Assembly (NCBI GenBank): GCA_900660155.1
Contig: CABFPE010000354.1
Span: 467,746 to 531,745, forward strand
Length of the DNA stretch: 64,000 nt
Reading direction: 5' to 3'
Source of the DNA: Hofstenia miamia
Taxonomy: Eukaryota > Xenacoelomorpha > Acoela > Hofsteniidae
The position numbers were made by a program, and so were the translations under genes. Positions 11,885 through 22,740 of the stretch are shown here, one piece after another (position 1 is the first letter of the stretch; each line of letters opens with the position of its first letter). The notes beneath the pieces were generated by a model that had not been told where the DNA came from, did not search any database, and saw only the letters and a list, made by a program, of their open reading frames with translations.

Positions 11885-12539
11885 GTAGTTTTTCCATTTA
11901 GATTTATTTTTCAAAAAACTAGTTCTGAAATTGTGATTTTAACAATTTAATAGCACTATAGGTATTGTATGGAGATTAAAGCTGTTTTATTTCTAGCAAC
12001 TTAAAACTATCAAACTATACCATTTTTATAGTACCACTCATCAAAAGATTATTGCACCCAATATCTACTCCACGTGGAAAAGGTGCGAAGCTATGCAACT
12101 TGATCGCGCTAATTTTTGCGGAAACCAAGCCGTAAATATTCATTAAATATGAATTTTAACTTTTGATTTAAGGTCAAAATATACCCAAGCTTGAAGCAAA
12201 CTGGGCTGTCCGCAAAAATCTAAAATGAATTTGATCGTTCTGATTTTTTTAAATTCGTGAAATTTTCTAGCTTATTGCCTTATAAGTAAAGCTTTTAAGG
12301 CAGTTTATTTTAAATATGTAGTTCTAATAAAATTGGGTAGTTAAACTAAAAAACAACCGTAGTTTTAAAAGTTAGTTACACTCTTCGTGCTGTAATTCTA
12401 CAGTAGTTTCTCAAAATTAACAGCAAACAGTTTATTCAAAGCTCATTCCGATAGAAATACTTAAATAATACAAAAATTGATGGACTTAGTCTCGATTTTT
12501 GCTATAATACTTCAAGTATCCCTACATTTTGGCCACTTC

Positions 12540-13060
12540 CTTTGTTCGTCTCAGCAGGGAATCGTGCAGACTATGAATGATAGAAGCCTCAATAGCGTCC
12601 TAATTTCTGAAGCAAGATTCTGAATTTTCCTGTTGATTTTTGTGAGAATGAGTTTCATCTTCTTCGACATGTTTCAGTGATGTTTATCAGACGATTGAGC
12701 AGACCACTGCGTTTTTAATACATTGAAAAAATTATGGGACTGAAAAATGTTTACTTTTTTGGAAACCAATATACCATAGTTTTTTTTCCTTTATACGCCG
12801 TTTGGTGTCGCTAATGATATTGGTGTTGGTTTGGCAGCTTTAATTTTACTCAAAATGTCTTTTACTGGCTTCTGCAGTAAAATCGACCGATATTTTTCTT
12901 ATACTCTCACTTTTTTGCGGCCTCGCTTTCCAACAAAAGCCTTGTTTTAGTTGTTCCTTCCGAGGAAGTTCGTTTTCCACCAAAATAAAATTAATTTTTA
13001 ATATCTTTCGTCCAAAGTTGATATAAACAATTATATTGACTATTCACGACATGTAGATGA
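12540..13060 (-). pseudogene. Tc1-like transposase remnant, internally deleted
   Basis: On the minus strand, frames with stops first give a basic HTH-like segment (RPQKSESIRKISVDFTAEAS, then ISDTKRRIKEKNYGILVSKK). They then jump to the C-terminal DDE region: HNFFNVLKTQWSAQSSDKHH corresponds to the Tc1 block around W-P-A-Q-S-P-D-L-N-P-I-E-N. The central catalytic portion between the two is missing, so this is a deletion derivative. Frameshifts and stops make it inactive. I could not fix the terminal inverted repeats. Confidence 0.55.
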
Positions 13061-13306
13061 AGAACCAGTTGTAAAATTCAGTTCCTAAAAACTTGTTTCT
13101 TTGGTTTTGACGTAAAATTAGTAAGTCGCGAAAAATCCTGCCAATAATAATTTCGTGCAATAAGATTCGTCGATCGCTTTTATCTTTGAGTTGTGATGAG
13201 TTCACCTGCACTTCAGACCTGCTCAGTTATAAAAACTCAGTAGAATTGTAAACAAAAAATTTTAATTTTAAATAGAGAACCAAGGGAGAATACGCCTCTG
13301 ATTGCT

Positions 13307-14240
13307 AATGTACTATTTAGGTGCGATCAAGGAGAAGTTTGTGTTTTCGCTTGCACTTTTTATCTATTTCGTAAACAATGTTGTATTGTAAATTCTAACG
13401 CAAACATATCAAGTTTTCGAAAACCAGCATATCATGTGTAAATTAATTTGTAATTTTGTAATGTTTTGTAAATTGTGAATATATTGCTTTAATTTTGTGC
13501 AATTTCTTATCACTATTTAATAAATTACAATACATAGATATTAATGTAAAACAATACCAAAGAGATTAAATATTTTTTCCAATATTTATCCCCTTCAGAC
13601 ATGCACATTGAATGGAATTGCTAAAAAATATTTATATGGCGATTCAGCACTGCTAGTCTCAATTGTTTTTGATGAAATTCAAAAAATTTTTATTGTTAAT
13701 ATTTTAACTGAAATTGACTGTATTTGTACCAAAGTCATAATAGTTTAAGAGCATATTTTTGTTGACAATATTATATTTAGAGTGTCTTGCGAATTATGAC
13801 TTTGAAATCATGTAAAAACTTGTTTCTTGTGAAGCTATGTTATGATTTGTGAATAACTCAAATTCAACTAGTTTGACCTCATATTTTCAATTTTGCGGAA
13901 TGCTAATTTTTAAAAGTTTGCTTTACTACTAAATTATACCAATATTTAGACCAAATAAATTTTAAGATAACGGAAAAGTAGCCTAATTTAATAAACAACG
14001 ATATTCAATGTTGAATATAAATTTATAGTTCAATAAAAAACTAGTTTCTAAATGTGTACAATTGTAAACATTGTCTAAAGGGGTCTAAAGGAGTATACTG
14101 TCTCTCATTGATGCTAAAAGGGGTTCTTTATCGTAAATAGCAGAAAGCTTCAAATTCTGTTCTCTGGATAACATGGGTAGCTTAAAATGTGAATGTGTAT
14201 GGAATGAAAAATGTAGATCAATTCAGAATACAAAATTGGT
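13307..14240. repeat. dispersed repeat, copy A
   Basis: The block from AGGTGCGATCAAGGAGAA (about 13320) to ACCAAAGAGATTAAATATTT (about 13575) recurs almost base for base at 20801-21048. A second shared block begins ATCGTAAATAGCAGA (about 14131) and recurs at about 21595. The middle 0.5 kb is absent from the second copy. No coding. Unclassified element. Confidence 0.7.
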
Positions 14241-14429
14241 TTGTAGATATACAGGGTGTCTGTGGCCGAAAATTCCTACAAGTTTGTGTTTAATATATTT
14301 TTTGTTTAAAGAATCGATAAGATATTTTTATTTATCTTGACTGAATAAAAGGTGTTGACGATTAAGTAGTGTGTTATAAGTGAAGCGTATTTTTTCAATA
14401 ATTACAAGTGTACCTCCCAGATTTCGCTA

Positions 14430-15558
14430 CGGGAATTTTGAGAAGGCTTGTTTCAAGAGGACAACACAAATTATTTAGCATCTAAAACTAACAACAATCA
14501 TTCTGCTTATAAGAAAGCTCGTAACCTATGTGATATTGATATAAGAAATGCATGTAATCGGTTTGCTAGTTTAGAATACAGGAACCAAAGTTCTCAAAAA
14601 CGAAGTGGGAATTTATAAACAAATTTCTAAATAAAAAATCTACTGAAAAACGATTTGCGGGAAATGATAGAGTTCAATTGGAAGACTATTACAAGTCAGA
14701 GAAATTTGCAATGCTTTTAATGAGGTTTTTCAAAATATAAGAACGTAGGAAAGAAAAAAATTTCCCTATTAATCTAAACTTCCGAAAGGACAAAATTCAA
14801 CTGATTTCTCTTTCAGATGTTACAAGTTGTGAAATTATAAGATCTATTAAGAGTTTAAAAAATAAACCCAGCGGACCTTCAAACGTACCAACTTGGTTTC
14901 TAAAAGATGCTTATGTATTTATTTCGGAGCCTTTGTTTTATGCAAGTATTTACCATATAACAATCTATTTTCCCTGAAAACTTAAAAATGGCCAATATAA
15001 TTCTTGTTAATAATATGATTACGAAAACGGTTTAAATTATATACCCATTTCTGTAACATCACCAATTAATAAGATTTTCGAACGTCCATAAGCAAACCTA
15101 ATTAATGAGCACATGAATAAATATAATCTTTACTCTAACACTCAATATGGTTTTCGGAAAGGCATGTCTACTAACAATGCTTTATGTGCTACTGAAAAAA
15201 GGAGGAAAAGTACTGGTAATAACGAATATAAAGTCATTGCATGTATAGATCTTTCTAAAGCGTTTGATTCTATCGATCATAGTATATTACTTTCAAAACT
15301 TAAGCAATTACATTTTTCTATCCATAGCTTAGCTCTTTTATCAAATTATTTAAGTAATCGAAAACAACGCGGTAAACTTAATGAGACATTTTCAAATTGA
15401 AATCAAAAAACTTTCAACAGGGAACAATATTAGGTCTCTTGCTTTTAATATACATGTTAATGACTTAAGTAATTATACTAATTGTCATGTTATTCAATAC
15501 GCTGATGACACAATGTTATTTTGCTCAAATAAATCGATTGAAAATGAAATCATAAAAT
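14430..15558 (+). pseudogene. non-LTR retrotransposon (LINE) reverse transcriptase, decayed
   Basis: Plus-strand frames broken by several shifts give the endonuclease-RT linker (KKARNLCDIDIRNACNRFAS), RT entry (SIKSLKNKPSGPSNVPTWFL), and ISVTSPINKIFER. Then follows a clean 95-codon ORF (15113-15400) with NTQYGFRKGMSTNNAL and IDLSKAFDSIDHSILLSKLK, including the first catalytic Asp. In a shifted frame come QYADDTMLF, with an intact YADD box at about 15496, and SNKSIENEI. The endonuclease and C-terminus are missing; another LINE piece in reverse orientation abuts at about 15560. Confidence 0.8.
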
Positions 15559-15559
15559 G

Positions 15560-16345
15560 AAATGAAGTATCTATATTTAGAGTTGGTTTTTACAATATAA
15601 AATAGCGTCAAACAATAGAAATAAAGAAACAAAGCATATACAAAAATAATTACAATTACTAGCTTGAGCTATTGCGAATTTATGTTAGAAGCGTTCAATT
15701 GAATATTCTCTATTATAAAACTTAAAACCTCGCCATTGGTATTCAAACCTTTCCTTTGTATAACTACAGAAGTATTTTTTAATTTCGTTTTTGAATACTT
15801 TTAATTTATTTGTTTTATAGATCTAGGTAAATTATTCCATATATTTATTGATGTTTTAAGAAATGGATTTGTATTATTTTCTTGTTATATGGAAGTGGCT
15901 TAATTTTTAGTCTTCTATGATTATGTCTAAGCAATATTTTAAAGGATAGAAAGTTGGATTTGTATTATGGAACAATGTTATTAAATATTTTAAAGAAAAT
16001 AGTTTTTATAAATAATGCATTGTGGATTTAGAAGTTCTTGTTAATTTCTTGATTTCTGTATTTCTGTTATATAAATGATTAACTGCTATTTTATAGCCCA
16101 TTTTATTTGCACATTGAATTTATTCAAAAATTGTTGATTTATATCGGTATACATCCATAATTAAAGTGACTTAGTATTAATGTGTGAATTAATTGAATTT
16201 TTGCTATGGTTGGAAGCTGTTGTAATATATTGCTAAGAGCCTTAATTGAACTAACCATTTTCTTAATAACATTAGTTGTTTTGTAAAATTAAGTTGAGAA
16301 TCAAAAATGATACCTAAATATTTAAAAGAATTAACTTGTTCTATG
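15560..16345 (-). pseudogene. LINE C-terminal and 3' region, reverse orientation
   Basis: The minus strand reads VNSFKYLGIIFDSQLNFTKQ, the conserved segment after the RT palm. It continues through stop-ridden frames to KVFKNEIKKYFCSYTKERFE and WRGFKFYNREYSIER near the 3' end. The last motif matches GRGFKFYNQDYS in the LINE tail at about 19100, so both come from the same or a close family. Head-to-head with the plus-strand RT at 14430-15558, so a twin-primed (5'-inverted) insertion or two insertions are both possible. Confidence 0.7.
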
Positions 16346-16471
16346 TATATGTCTTAGGGTGTGGCCCGTACGAACACGGACACTAAAGTACGGGAATCGG
16401 GCATATATATACGGGCAACAGGCTCAGCTAAGGGCACCTTTGTAGATAAAAAAAATGTGCTTAAAAATGAA

Positions 16472-16771
16472 TTAATTCACTAGTTCAAAATCTTGACAAA
16501 ACTCATTGTAAAAATCCTGCTCGTCTTGATTCAGTTCAAATTTTGCAAATTCAGAAAACTGATAACAGTGGTTGTATCTAATGTATAATAATCCTCCGAC
16601 ACAGTAGGCATGCCAAAACTGAATGGTCAGCGGAAAATTGATATAATTTTGTAATTTGTAATTTTGTAAAGGAAAAAAATCAGAGTCAAGTTCTTGTACG
16701 AATTGTTTGTATTCATTATTGTTTGAAGAAAGGTTTTGGAAGTTAATATGAATATATTTAGTCGAATTCAT
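16472..16771 (-). CDS. hypothetical ORF next to SGNH-like gene, unrecognised
   Basis: A 99-codon minus-strand ORF from ATG, less simple than its neighbours: NSTKYIHINFQNLSSNNNEY near the start, HAYCVGGLLYIRYNHCYQF in the middle and an acidic C-terminus. It lies downstream, on the same strand, of the SGNH-like remnant and may belong to the same element. I do not recognise a family. A run at 16360-16440 just past it is rich in CGTACG/CGGGCA words and could be an element end. Confidence 0.3.
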   Translation of the reverse strand: MNSTKYIHINFQNLSSNNNEYKQFVQELDSDFFPLQNYKLQNYINFPLTIQFWHAYCVGGLLYIRYNHCYQFSEFAKFELNQDEQDFYNEFCQDFELVN

Positions 16772-17087
16772 TGATTTATATTAATGCTTTATATATTAAT
16801 GCTTTGCGTGTATTAGCCTACTTTGATTGGTCTGATAAGACCAGAATTAGGTTCAATTCCGACCATTATTAATAACTTATTTAAAAAGAGGAAATATTGT
16901 TTTGTCAATTATTTATTAATTATACGAAATAGTTTAAACGGGTGATAAATGCTACGCCTGCCTTTAATTTTGAGCTTTTTATTCAATAATGCATATTATT
17001 TTAAGAATTAAGGTAAATAAGAATAATTATGAAAAATGCCCAGGGGGGGACTATTATAGGTTACGGTTAGATTGTTAATATAATAAT

Positions 17088-18135
17088 TTAAGAAAAATTT
17101 GTCATTAAGAAAGTCTTAAAAAATTTATGATTCTTTGAACCTCTGCGGGTGATGGTAGTGGTGTCGTATAAAGAACCGTACATATGCTTGATGTTGACGT
17201 TGAAGAGCAGGCGTGATAAGCGGTCGGTAAGCGTCAAAGCGGTTTGTATCTTTCGGCAGCGGCATTTTTGAAATTTTGATGTGTCTTTGATTGCCGGTGG
17301 TCGTGGGTAAACTACAGTGCGTAATTGATGAAAATGGCTGCGGATTAAAGAGTCATTTGATACTGCTCGCAAGCATTGAGTAACCAAACCTCGAAAAATG
17401 GACACTGTTGCTTGTAAACATTTGTGGATTTGGATTAGTTCCTAAACAAAAATATTTGAAGTTCTCAAAAACAGAATAAGTCAATAATTTCGAATTTTGC
17501 TTAATTATTAAATTTAGTTCAGTTGATTTTTTGTTGAACTCCTTGTTGTTATGGAAAGAGCCACCTCCCCTAAGAAAACTTTTGCTGAACTAAATTTAAC
17601 GTGTATAGTATTAAACAAATTAGTGCATTTGTCTGTGTAATTTTCTTTTTGTTTCATTATATCATTTCGTCCCATCATAACTAATAATTTCTTAATTCGC
17701 TCTGAAAGTTGGTATTCTTTTAAGACTTCTGTAACGTCGTTAATGATGGCGCCCGGGTATGAATGTACGGCAACATTATGTTTCTTTATCAATCCTGCGG
17801 CTCAGAGGTTGCGGTACATTGAGGAACCAATAATAAGGACATCGGCTTCTTTGGAAGTCATGATCTTTTTTCTGTTTGCGAGTGCGTGTTCTTAACCTCC
17901 TTTTCCGCTTGTGGGATTTTGGTGTGCGTTTCTAAAGGTTTTTCGTCAAAAGATGCTAGGAGATTATGTAGAATGATTAGCTCATCTTTTGCTAGATTCT
18001 TAAAAAGAGCTAATATTTTGGCTTATTTAGCTTCTCTTCTGGCGACGCAATGATAGCGGCGGAATTGATCGTGTTGAGCACCGAGTGCTCGCATGGACCG
18101 ATTGCTTGCGACGAAAGCATCGGCAATCTCAATCA
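17088..18135 (-). pseudogene. SGNH/GDSL-hydrolase-like protein, probably element-borne, frameshifted
   Basis: The minus strand first encodes a helical region (IADAFVASNRSMRALGAQHD, then KILALFKNLAKDELIILHNL). In another frame follow ADVLIIGSSMYRNL (block I, with Ser-Ser where GDS is usual), HSYPGAIINDV (block II), LLVMMGRNDI (block III, GxND) and AKVFLGEV, then in a third frame NSVHFSRFGYSMLASSIK. That last piece is the block V region: the His is kept but the usual Asp is absent. This order defines the SGNH hydrolase fold. Such esterase domains occur in ORF1 of some CR1-type LINEs, so an ORF1 origin is plausible but not shown. At least two frameshifts and a stop make it inactive. A 105-codon ORF at 17088-17405 overlaps its C-terminal part in another frame. 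Confidence 0.55.
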
Positions 18136-18202
18136 TAAAAATTGAAGATGACTTTGCTCAATTATCTCATTATTTTGCCTCACAGAAATTGCGTGTTAAT
18201 CC

Positions 18203-18401
18203 TACTATTGGGGCTCTGCGAGACCAATATTATCGTCATCCCAATCACATTTGGTCCCATTGAATTCGATTCCAGTATCGTCCCATCTCAGTCTCTTAAA
18301 ATTTTCTATTTTGATCAAAATTAACAACAATTATGAGTAATATTCCAAAATTTGTGGTCCCAGCTTCTTCATTTTTGGTCCGTCCTAGTCCTAATTCTGC
18401 A
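18203..18401. repeat. dispersed repeat with GTCCCA iterons, copy 1
   Basis: Begins GGGGCTCTGCGAGACCAATA and is nearly identical to 21786-21985, with recurrent GTCCCA/TCCCATC words. The shared block stops at about 18401, where LINE sequence begins. Its iteron structure resembles the ends of the hAT-like elements in this window, but paired ends were not found. Confidence 0.6.
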
Positions 18402-18419
18402 TTATAAAATCAAAAGCTA

Positions 18420-19180
18420 ATTCCAAAAGTTGTTCTCAACAGAAGCTAAAGTTTAATCGCACCCAAATAGACCAAGTAGATAAATTTAAATACTTGGGAA
18501 TTACATTTGACTCATTACTTACCTTTCAAAAGCAATTTAATATAATCATTAAACAAATGGCTATTTGAATTAAGGCACTCAACAAAATATCTCAGTAGTT
18601 ATCTATAAAAGCTAAAATTCAGTTAATCCAGCCTATAGTATTAAGTCATTTTTATTATGGCAACGTACTTTATATGAATGTAAATAAAAATTTCCTAAAG
18701 AAAATTAATACAGTTAAGATGGTCCATGAGAGTTAGTAACGAACAACTATTCTGATATTGGTAATATTAAATGCAAAAACCTCAGTAAAAATTTCTTAAA
18801 TCCCCAATGCCTAATTCAGATAAATGTATCAACAACATTGTATGAGATCGTAAACAACATCAACCCCTATGATAAAATAAATTTCCCTGATCTCGTCACA
18901 CAGTTAAATACACAGACTTGAAATATTAAACTAGTTCTTTTTAAAAAGAAAATAATGAGAAATTCATTCATTAATACCTCTATAATACTTTGGAATTAGT
19001 TACTGAATAATTTATAGATATTCAAAAACATTGTCAAACGATTTTACTATAGTTCTAGAAAAGAAATAATTGAATTCAAAGGAAGGGGTTTCAAATTTTA
19101 CAACCAGGATTATTCAACTAACAGGAATTAAAACGCCATAGCCCAAAGTTGCAATTTTCTATTTTGTATTGTTGTGAACA
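18420..19180 (+). pseudogene. LINE C-terminal fragment
   Basis: Plus-strand frames read IDQVDKFKYLGITFDSLLTF (post-palm block), LIQPIVLSHFYYGNVLYMNV (the helical connection domain with its S-x-F-x-Y-G motif) and, near the end, EFKGRGFKFYNQDYSTNRN. Stops and frameshifts occur throughout. Same family as 15560-16345 by the shared FKFYN motif. No RT core, so it is 5'-truncated. Confidence 0.7.
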
Positions 19181-19669
19181 AAATTTCTTAGTCACATGCT
19201 TAGAAGGAAGTAGCTAATCACATTTGGAAAGGTTGCTATGAAATTATTCTCAAATCAGTGATGTTAGTAATTGTTGTTGCCGTTCCTATGGGAACACGTT
19301 CAAGTTTGCAAGCGCTGTTCTGACACAGAAATTCGTTATTCCCTGAAATATACTTTTGGAGTAAAGTTAACTTATGAGATAAATCTATTGCACGTGTCCT
19401 AATTAAGATACTAATTGGAATGAATGTGTGAATGTCGTATTTACAATTGTTGAACGGCATAAAATGAATTTGCAACCCGCAATGTTTCTTTTTATATGTC
19501 TAGGGTGTTCGCACCACGCTTTTTAATCGTTAATTCTTGATCGATTTTCAGTAGACCAAAATAGAGTAAATTTATGTTCTAAGAAACGCTTAAGTCGTTG
19601 TGAAATGTTTGGATTATCATGTGAAAACGATTTTTCTAGGTCTTGCACATTAGGTATATGTTATTTTAA

Positions 19670-20415
19670 GATCGATCTAAAAATGTTAAAGATCTTGGAG
19701 TATATTTAAAATCTAATCTGTTATGGCATGAAAATGCACTAGTCAAATTGAAATTATGCAACTTGACTTTGTAAAATCTCTAAGAATCATTCCATTTAAT
19801 TCTCTATATAAAACAATAATTTAATCAAATTTAGTATAAAGGTCACAAGTGTGGTTTGCTAATTCCAGCGATTTGACTCAGAAACGTTTCATCAACGTTG
19901 CACTAAATGGATTGTGCCTGTTAAAAACTTATTATTGACTATCACTTCATTTACTTTCAATTCCACTTTGTCTCGAATTACTTGATCTTATACTATTTAA
20001 TAAAATTCTAAATATTTGCTTTGACATTAATAGTTCAAATTTCATTGTGTACTATTTACCAACCCGTGAATACTTGAGATCAATTATGAAACATATTTTT
20101 AAGTCAATCGCTTGTTCAAAAGCGAAATCAACTCATTATTATTTCCATAGAAAAGTTTCACTTACTAACTACAATTTTTCTACATGAAGATACAAATGTA
20201 GGTAAATATACATTGAAAAATTTTCCTGGCAATTCTTTAAAACTTCTTACAACACAGTAGTAAAATGCTCACACTTTATAGTTTGTTCGTACTCCATATG
20301 CAGTAAAAAATATTTTAAATTTTATTAGCATATATATATTTTTTATTTGTTTTAATATTAGTGCTATTTTTTGACAAATAAGTCTATTTATTATTATTAC
20401 TATTACTATTTAATA
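19670..20415 (+). pseudogene. LINE 3' end with microsatellite tail
   Basis: Reads KDLGVYLKSNLLWHENA, FANSSDLTQKRFINVALNGL, LELLDLILFNKILNICFDIN and THYYFHRKVSLTNYN, the usual C-terminal order of Jockey/CR1-group LINE polymerases, with frameshifts. It ends in a run of ATT/ACT trinucleotides at 20388-20412, typical of LINEs that finish in short repeats rather than poly(A). A different family from the preceding fragment by sequence. Confidence 0.65.
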
Positions 20416-21085
20416 TTCTTCTACTAAAATGTAAGAAAAATCTAAATGAAATCTACATGTATTTGCGTTCAACATGTTCATTCGTGATTAACAAATTTGT
20501 TGGCACTAATAATAAATTATTCAATATCAAACGATTTTATATTGCACATTGACTTTATTTTCTAATGGGCTTAATTAAACATTTCAGATGTAAAAGCGTG
20601 ATGTTTATTTTGTTTTCGAAATGTCACTATTACTGATAAAAGTCGATTTCCTAAATTCTAGAATAATCATATAGGCTTACAATTTCTGAATTAGCAAAAC
20701 AATTTGATTTAGAGTTGGATGGACAATTTTTACACTAAAATTAAATTTCTTGAGGCAAAACGCTTTAAGACTTAATGTTTTTATTATTTAATGTATTATT
20801 AATGTAATATTTAGGTGCGATCAAGGAGAAATATATGTTTTGGCTTGCAGTTTTCAGCTATTTAGTAATGATTGCTTTATTGTAAATTCTAAAGCAAACA
20901 AATCAAGTTTTCGAAAATCAGCATATCGTGCGTAAATTAATTATAATTTTGTAATGATTTTTGTAAATTTCGAATATATTGCTTTAACTTTGTCCAATTT
21001 CTTATCACTTTTAAAAAAATTACAATACCAAAGAGATGAAATATTTTTAAATACTGATAGCGCTGATTAATATTTTATCTATCGG

Positions 21086-21544
21086 CAGGGATGGAAACGG
21101 CATTGCTGTGCACGGCGCCGTGCACAGCAAACTGCCGTTAATGTAACAGCCAACCAGAGGCCGTTAACGGTAAAAGAAAATAGCCATTTCTGAAGCTGCC
21201 GTCGAACATGCATTTTCTCGCCACAAATTGATCAACAACAGAATTCGGGCAAACTTATCTGCGGAGTCTGTGGATAATGAACTCTTTATAAGGTACACTT
21301 TTGATAGAATTTTAGATGTTGCAGCACGAGATGTCACTGAAGCAGATATTACAAAAGAAATTTTTTAAATAGACACTTTGGAGGACTCAGATTAGTGTAT
21401 TTTTTGTAACAATTCGTTTGTTGCATTTTGTATGAATGAAAATGGTCTATAACCAACGTTTTTATAAATAGCCGTTAACAGTCATCTTCCACCGTTAACA
21501 GTTCACAGCCAAAAGAGCCGTTAACGGCATTTTCAACATCCCTG
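21086..21544 (+). mobile_element. non-autonomous hAT element with perfect 8-bp target duplication, 459 bp
   Basis: Ends CAGGGATG and CATCCCTG are perfect inverted repeats, flanked by the identical octamer TCTATCGG at 21078-21085 and 21545-21552. The word CCGTTAACGG or close variants recurs near both ends. A perfect 28-bp palindrome centred on GGCGCC lies at 21103-21130. Internally it keeps a hAT transposase C-terminus. All features agree with a recent internal-deletion derivative of a hAT transposon. Confidence 0.92.
21192..21368 (+). pseudogene. hAT transposase C-terminal dimerisation fragment
   Basis: An open frame ending in TAA at 21366-21368 reads SEAAVEHAFSRHKLINNRIR followed by ANLSAESVDNELFIRY and ITKEIF. 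This is the C-terminal dimerisation region of hAT transposases, where the usual pattern is S-x-x-x-E-R-x-F-S with R-x-x-L a little further on. The catalytic RNase H-like domain and BED finger are absent. It identifies the parent family of the element at 21086-21544. Confidence 0.85.
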
Positions 21545-21780
21545 TCTATCGGTCATTCGAATTGAATGCTTTTACATACTGATAGCGTGTTATAATCGTA
21601 AATAGCAGAGTGTTTTGAAACGCAATTAATATTAAATTCTGAATGCGTATGGAAATGGAAACGAAATTCAAAATTCAAAATTAGATATGTGGATATCTAG
21701 CAGCAAAATTATTGCGGTAACTTTTTATGCTATATATTGAAAAATTATCCATAGAATCTACTACTCCTGACATACTGAAC

Positions 21781-22090
21781 CAGGATGGGGCTCTGCGAGA
21801 CCAATATTTTCGTGGCCCCAGTCCCATTTAGTCCCATTGAATTCGATTCCAGTCCCGTCCCATCTCAGTCTCATAAAATTTTCTATTTTGATCAAAATTA
21901 ACAACAGTTATGAGTATCATTCCAAAATTCGTGGTCTCAGCTTCTTCGTTTTTGGTCCGTCTTAGTCCCATTGAATACTTTGCTCTCTTGTCCCAGTCTC
22001 ATGGGACTACAATTGTCCCACAGAACACAAAACCAGACACTTCTAATTTTGACCATTCGATGTTGGGTGCAAATTCTGAGACTGGTAATT
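21781..22090. repeat. dispersed repeat with GTCCCA iterons, copy 2
   Basis: Begins CAGGATGGGGCTCTGCGAGA; from 21786 to about 21985 it matches 18203-18401. It extends further with TCCCAGTCTCATGGGACTAC and repeated GTCCCA. A related word pair (GGGACTAAGTGGGACT) occurs inside the hAT-like element at 58294. Probably one end of a hAT-like element whose other end is lost. Confidence 0.55.
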
Positions 22091-22279
22091 AATTATAACC
22101 AGTGTTGTATACATTTTGACCCTGCCCATACAAAATTAATATTCTGATCCAATTCGGCTAAGCTCTGAAATAAGAGATGTAAAAATTAATTTTCACAGAA
22201 ACTTGAGCTTTTCAAGAGTTTCGAATTGTAATCTATGTCGTAGTTTTGTAATAGTGAAACCTTCAAAACTGTTGACTCT

Positions 22280-22740
22280 CATTTTAGGATTAGGATGTTG
22301 TAATAACAAACTACTGATCTTTTTCTATACCACAGGTAAATTTTATTGTATGGAGGATTGGAGAACTTAAGAAAATTGAAAAAATCGAATTCATAAATGT
22401 CAAGAAGTAATTTGTTAAGAAAAGTAAGATCAAGAAACTTGAGGTAAAGGGAAAAGTCTAGTCTTAAGAAGAAGTTTTTGGTAAATTTGATTATAGAAGG
22501 AAAAATTGGAATGTCGGTGCACAAAATCAGAATTAAAGTTAGAAACCTGCTTCGTAAAATCATTGATGAATATTGAGAAGATAGACCAAGAATCGAACCC
22601 TTGAGGTACACGAGATGTCATAGGACGTTCATCAGAAAGATAATCGGAAATACCGAGTTTCAAAAGTTTGCCTAATATAATATAATGGGGAACTTTATCA
22701 AAAGCTTTTTGAAAGTCAAGATAAGCGCTAAAAAGAATAA
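22280..22740 (-). pseudogene. LINE reverse transcriptase fragment
   Basis: Minus-strand frames read AYLDFQKAFDKVPHYIILGK (RT domain with catalytic Asp), LKLGISDYLSDERPM and SRVPQGFDSWSIFSIFINDF, the last with VPQG preserved. The YxDD box is not found, and the sequence from about 22480 down is unlike RT. Intermediate residues between GIS and the VPQG block are deleted. A different sequence from the LINEs at 14-20 kb. Confidence 0.75.

Larger units (their letters stand above)
20801..21700. repeat. dispersed repeat, copy B, interrupted by a hAT element
   Basis: Left block 20801-21048 matches copy A at 13307-13577; right block about 21593-21700 matches about 14130-14235. The 467-bp gap between them in the left-to-right order is mostly the hAT insertion at 21086-21544, so copy B was in place before the hAT arrived. 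Confidence 0.7.
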
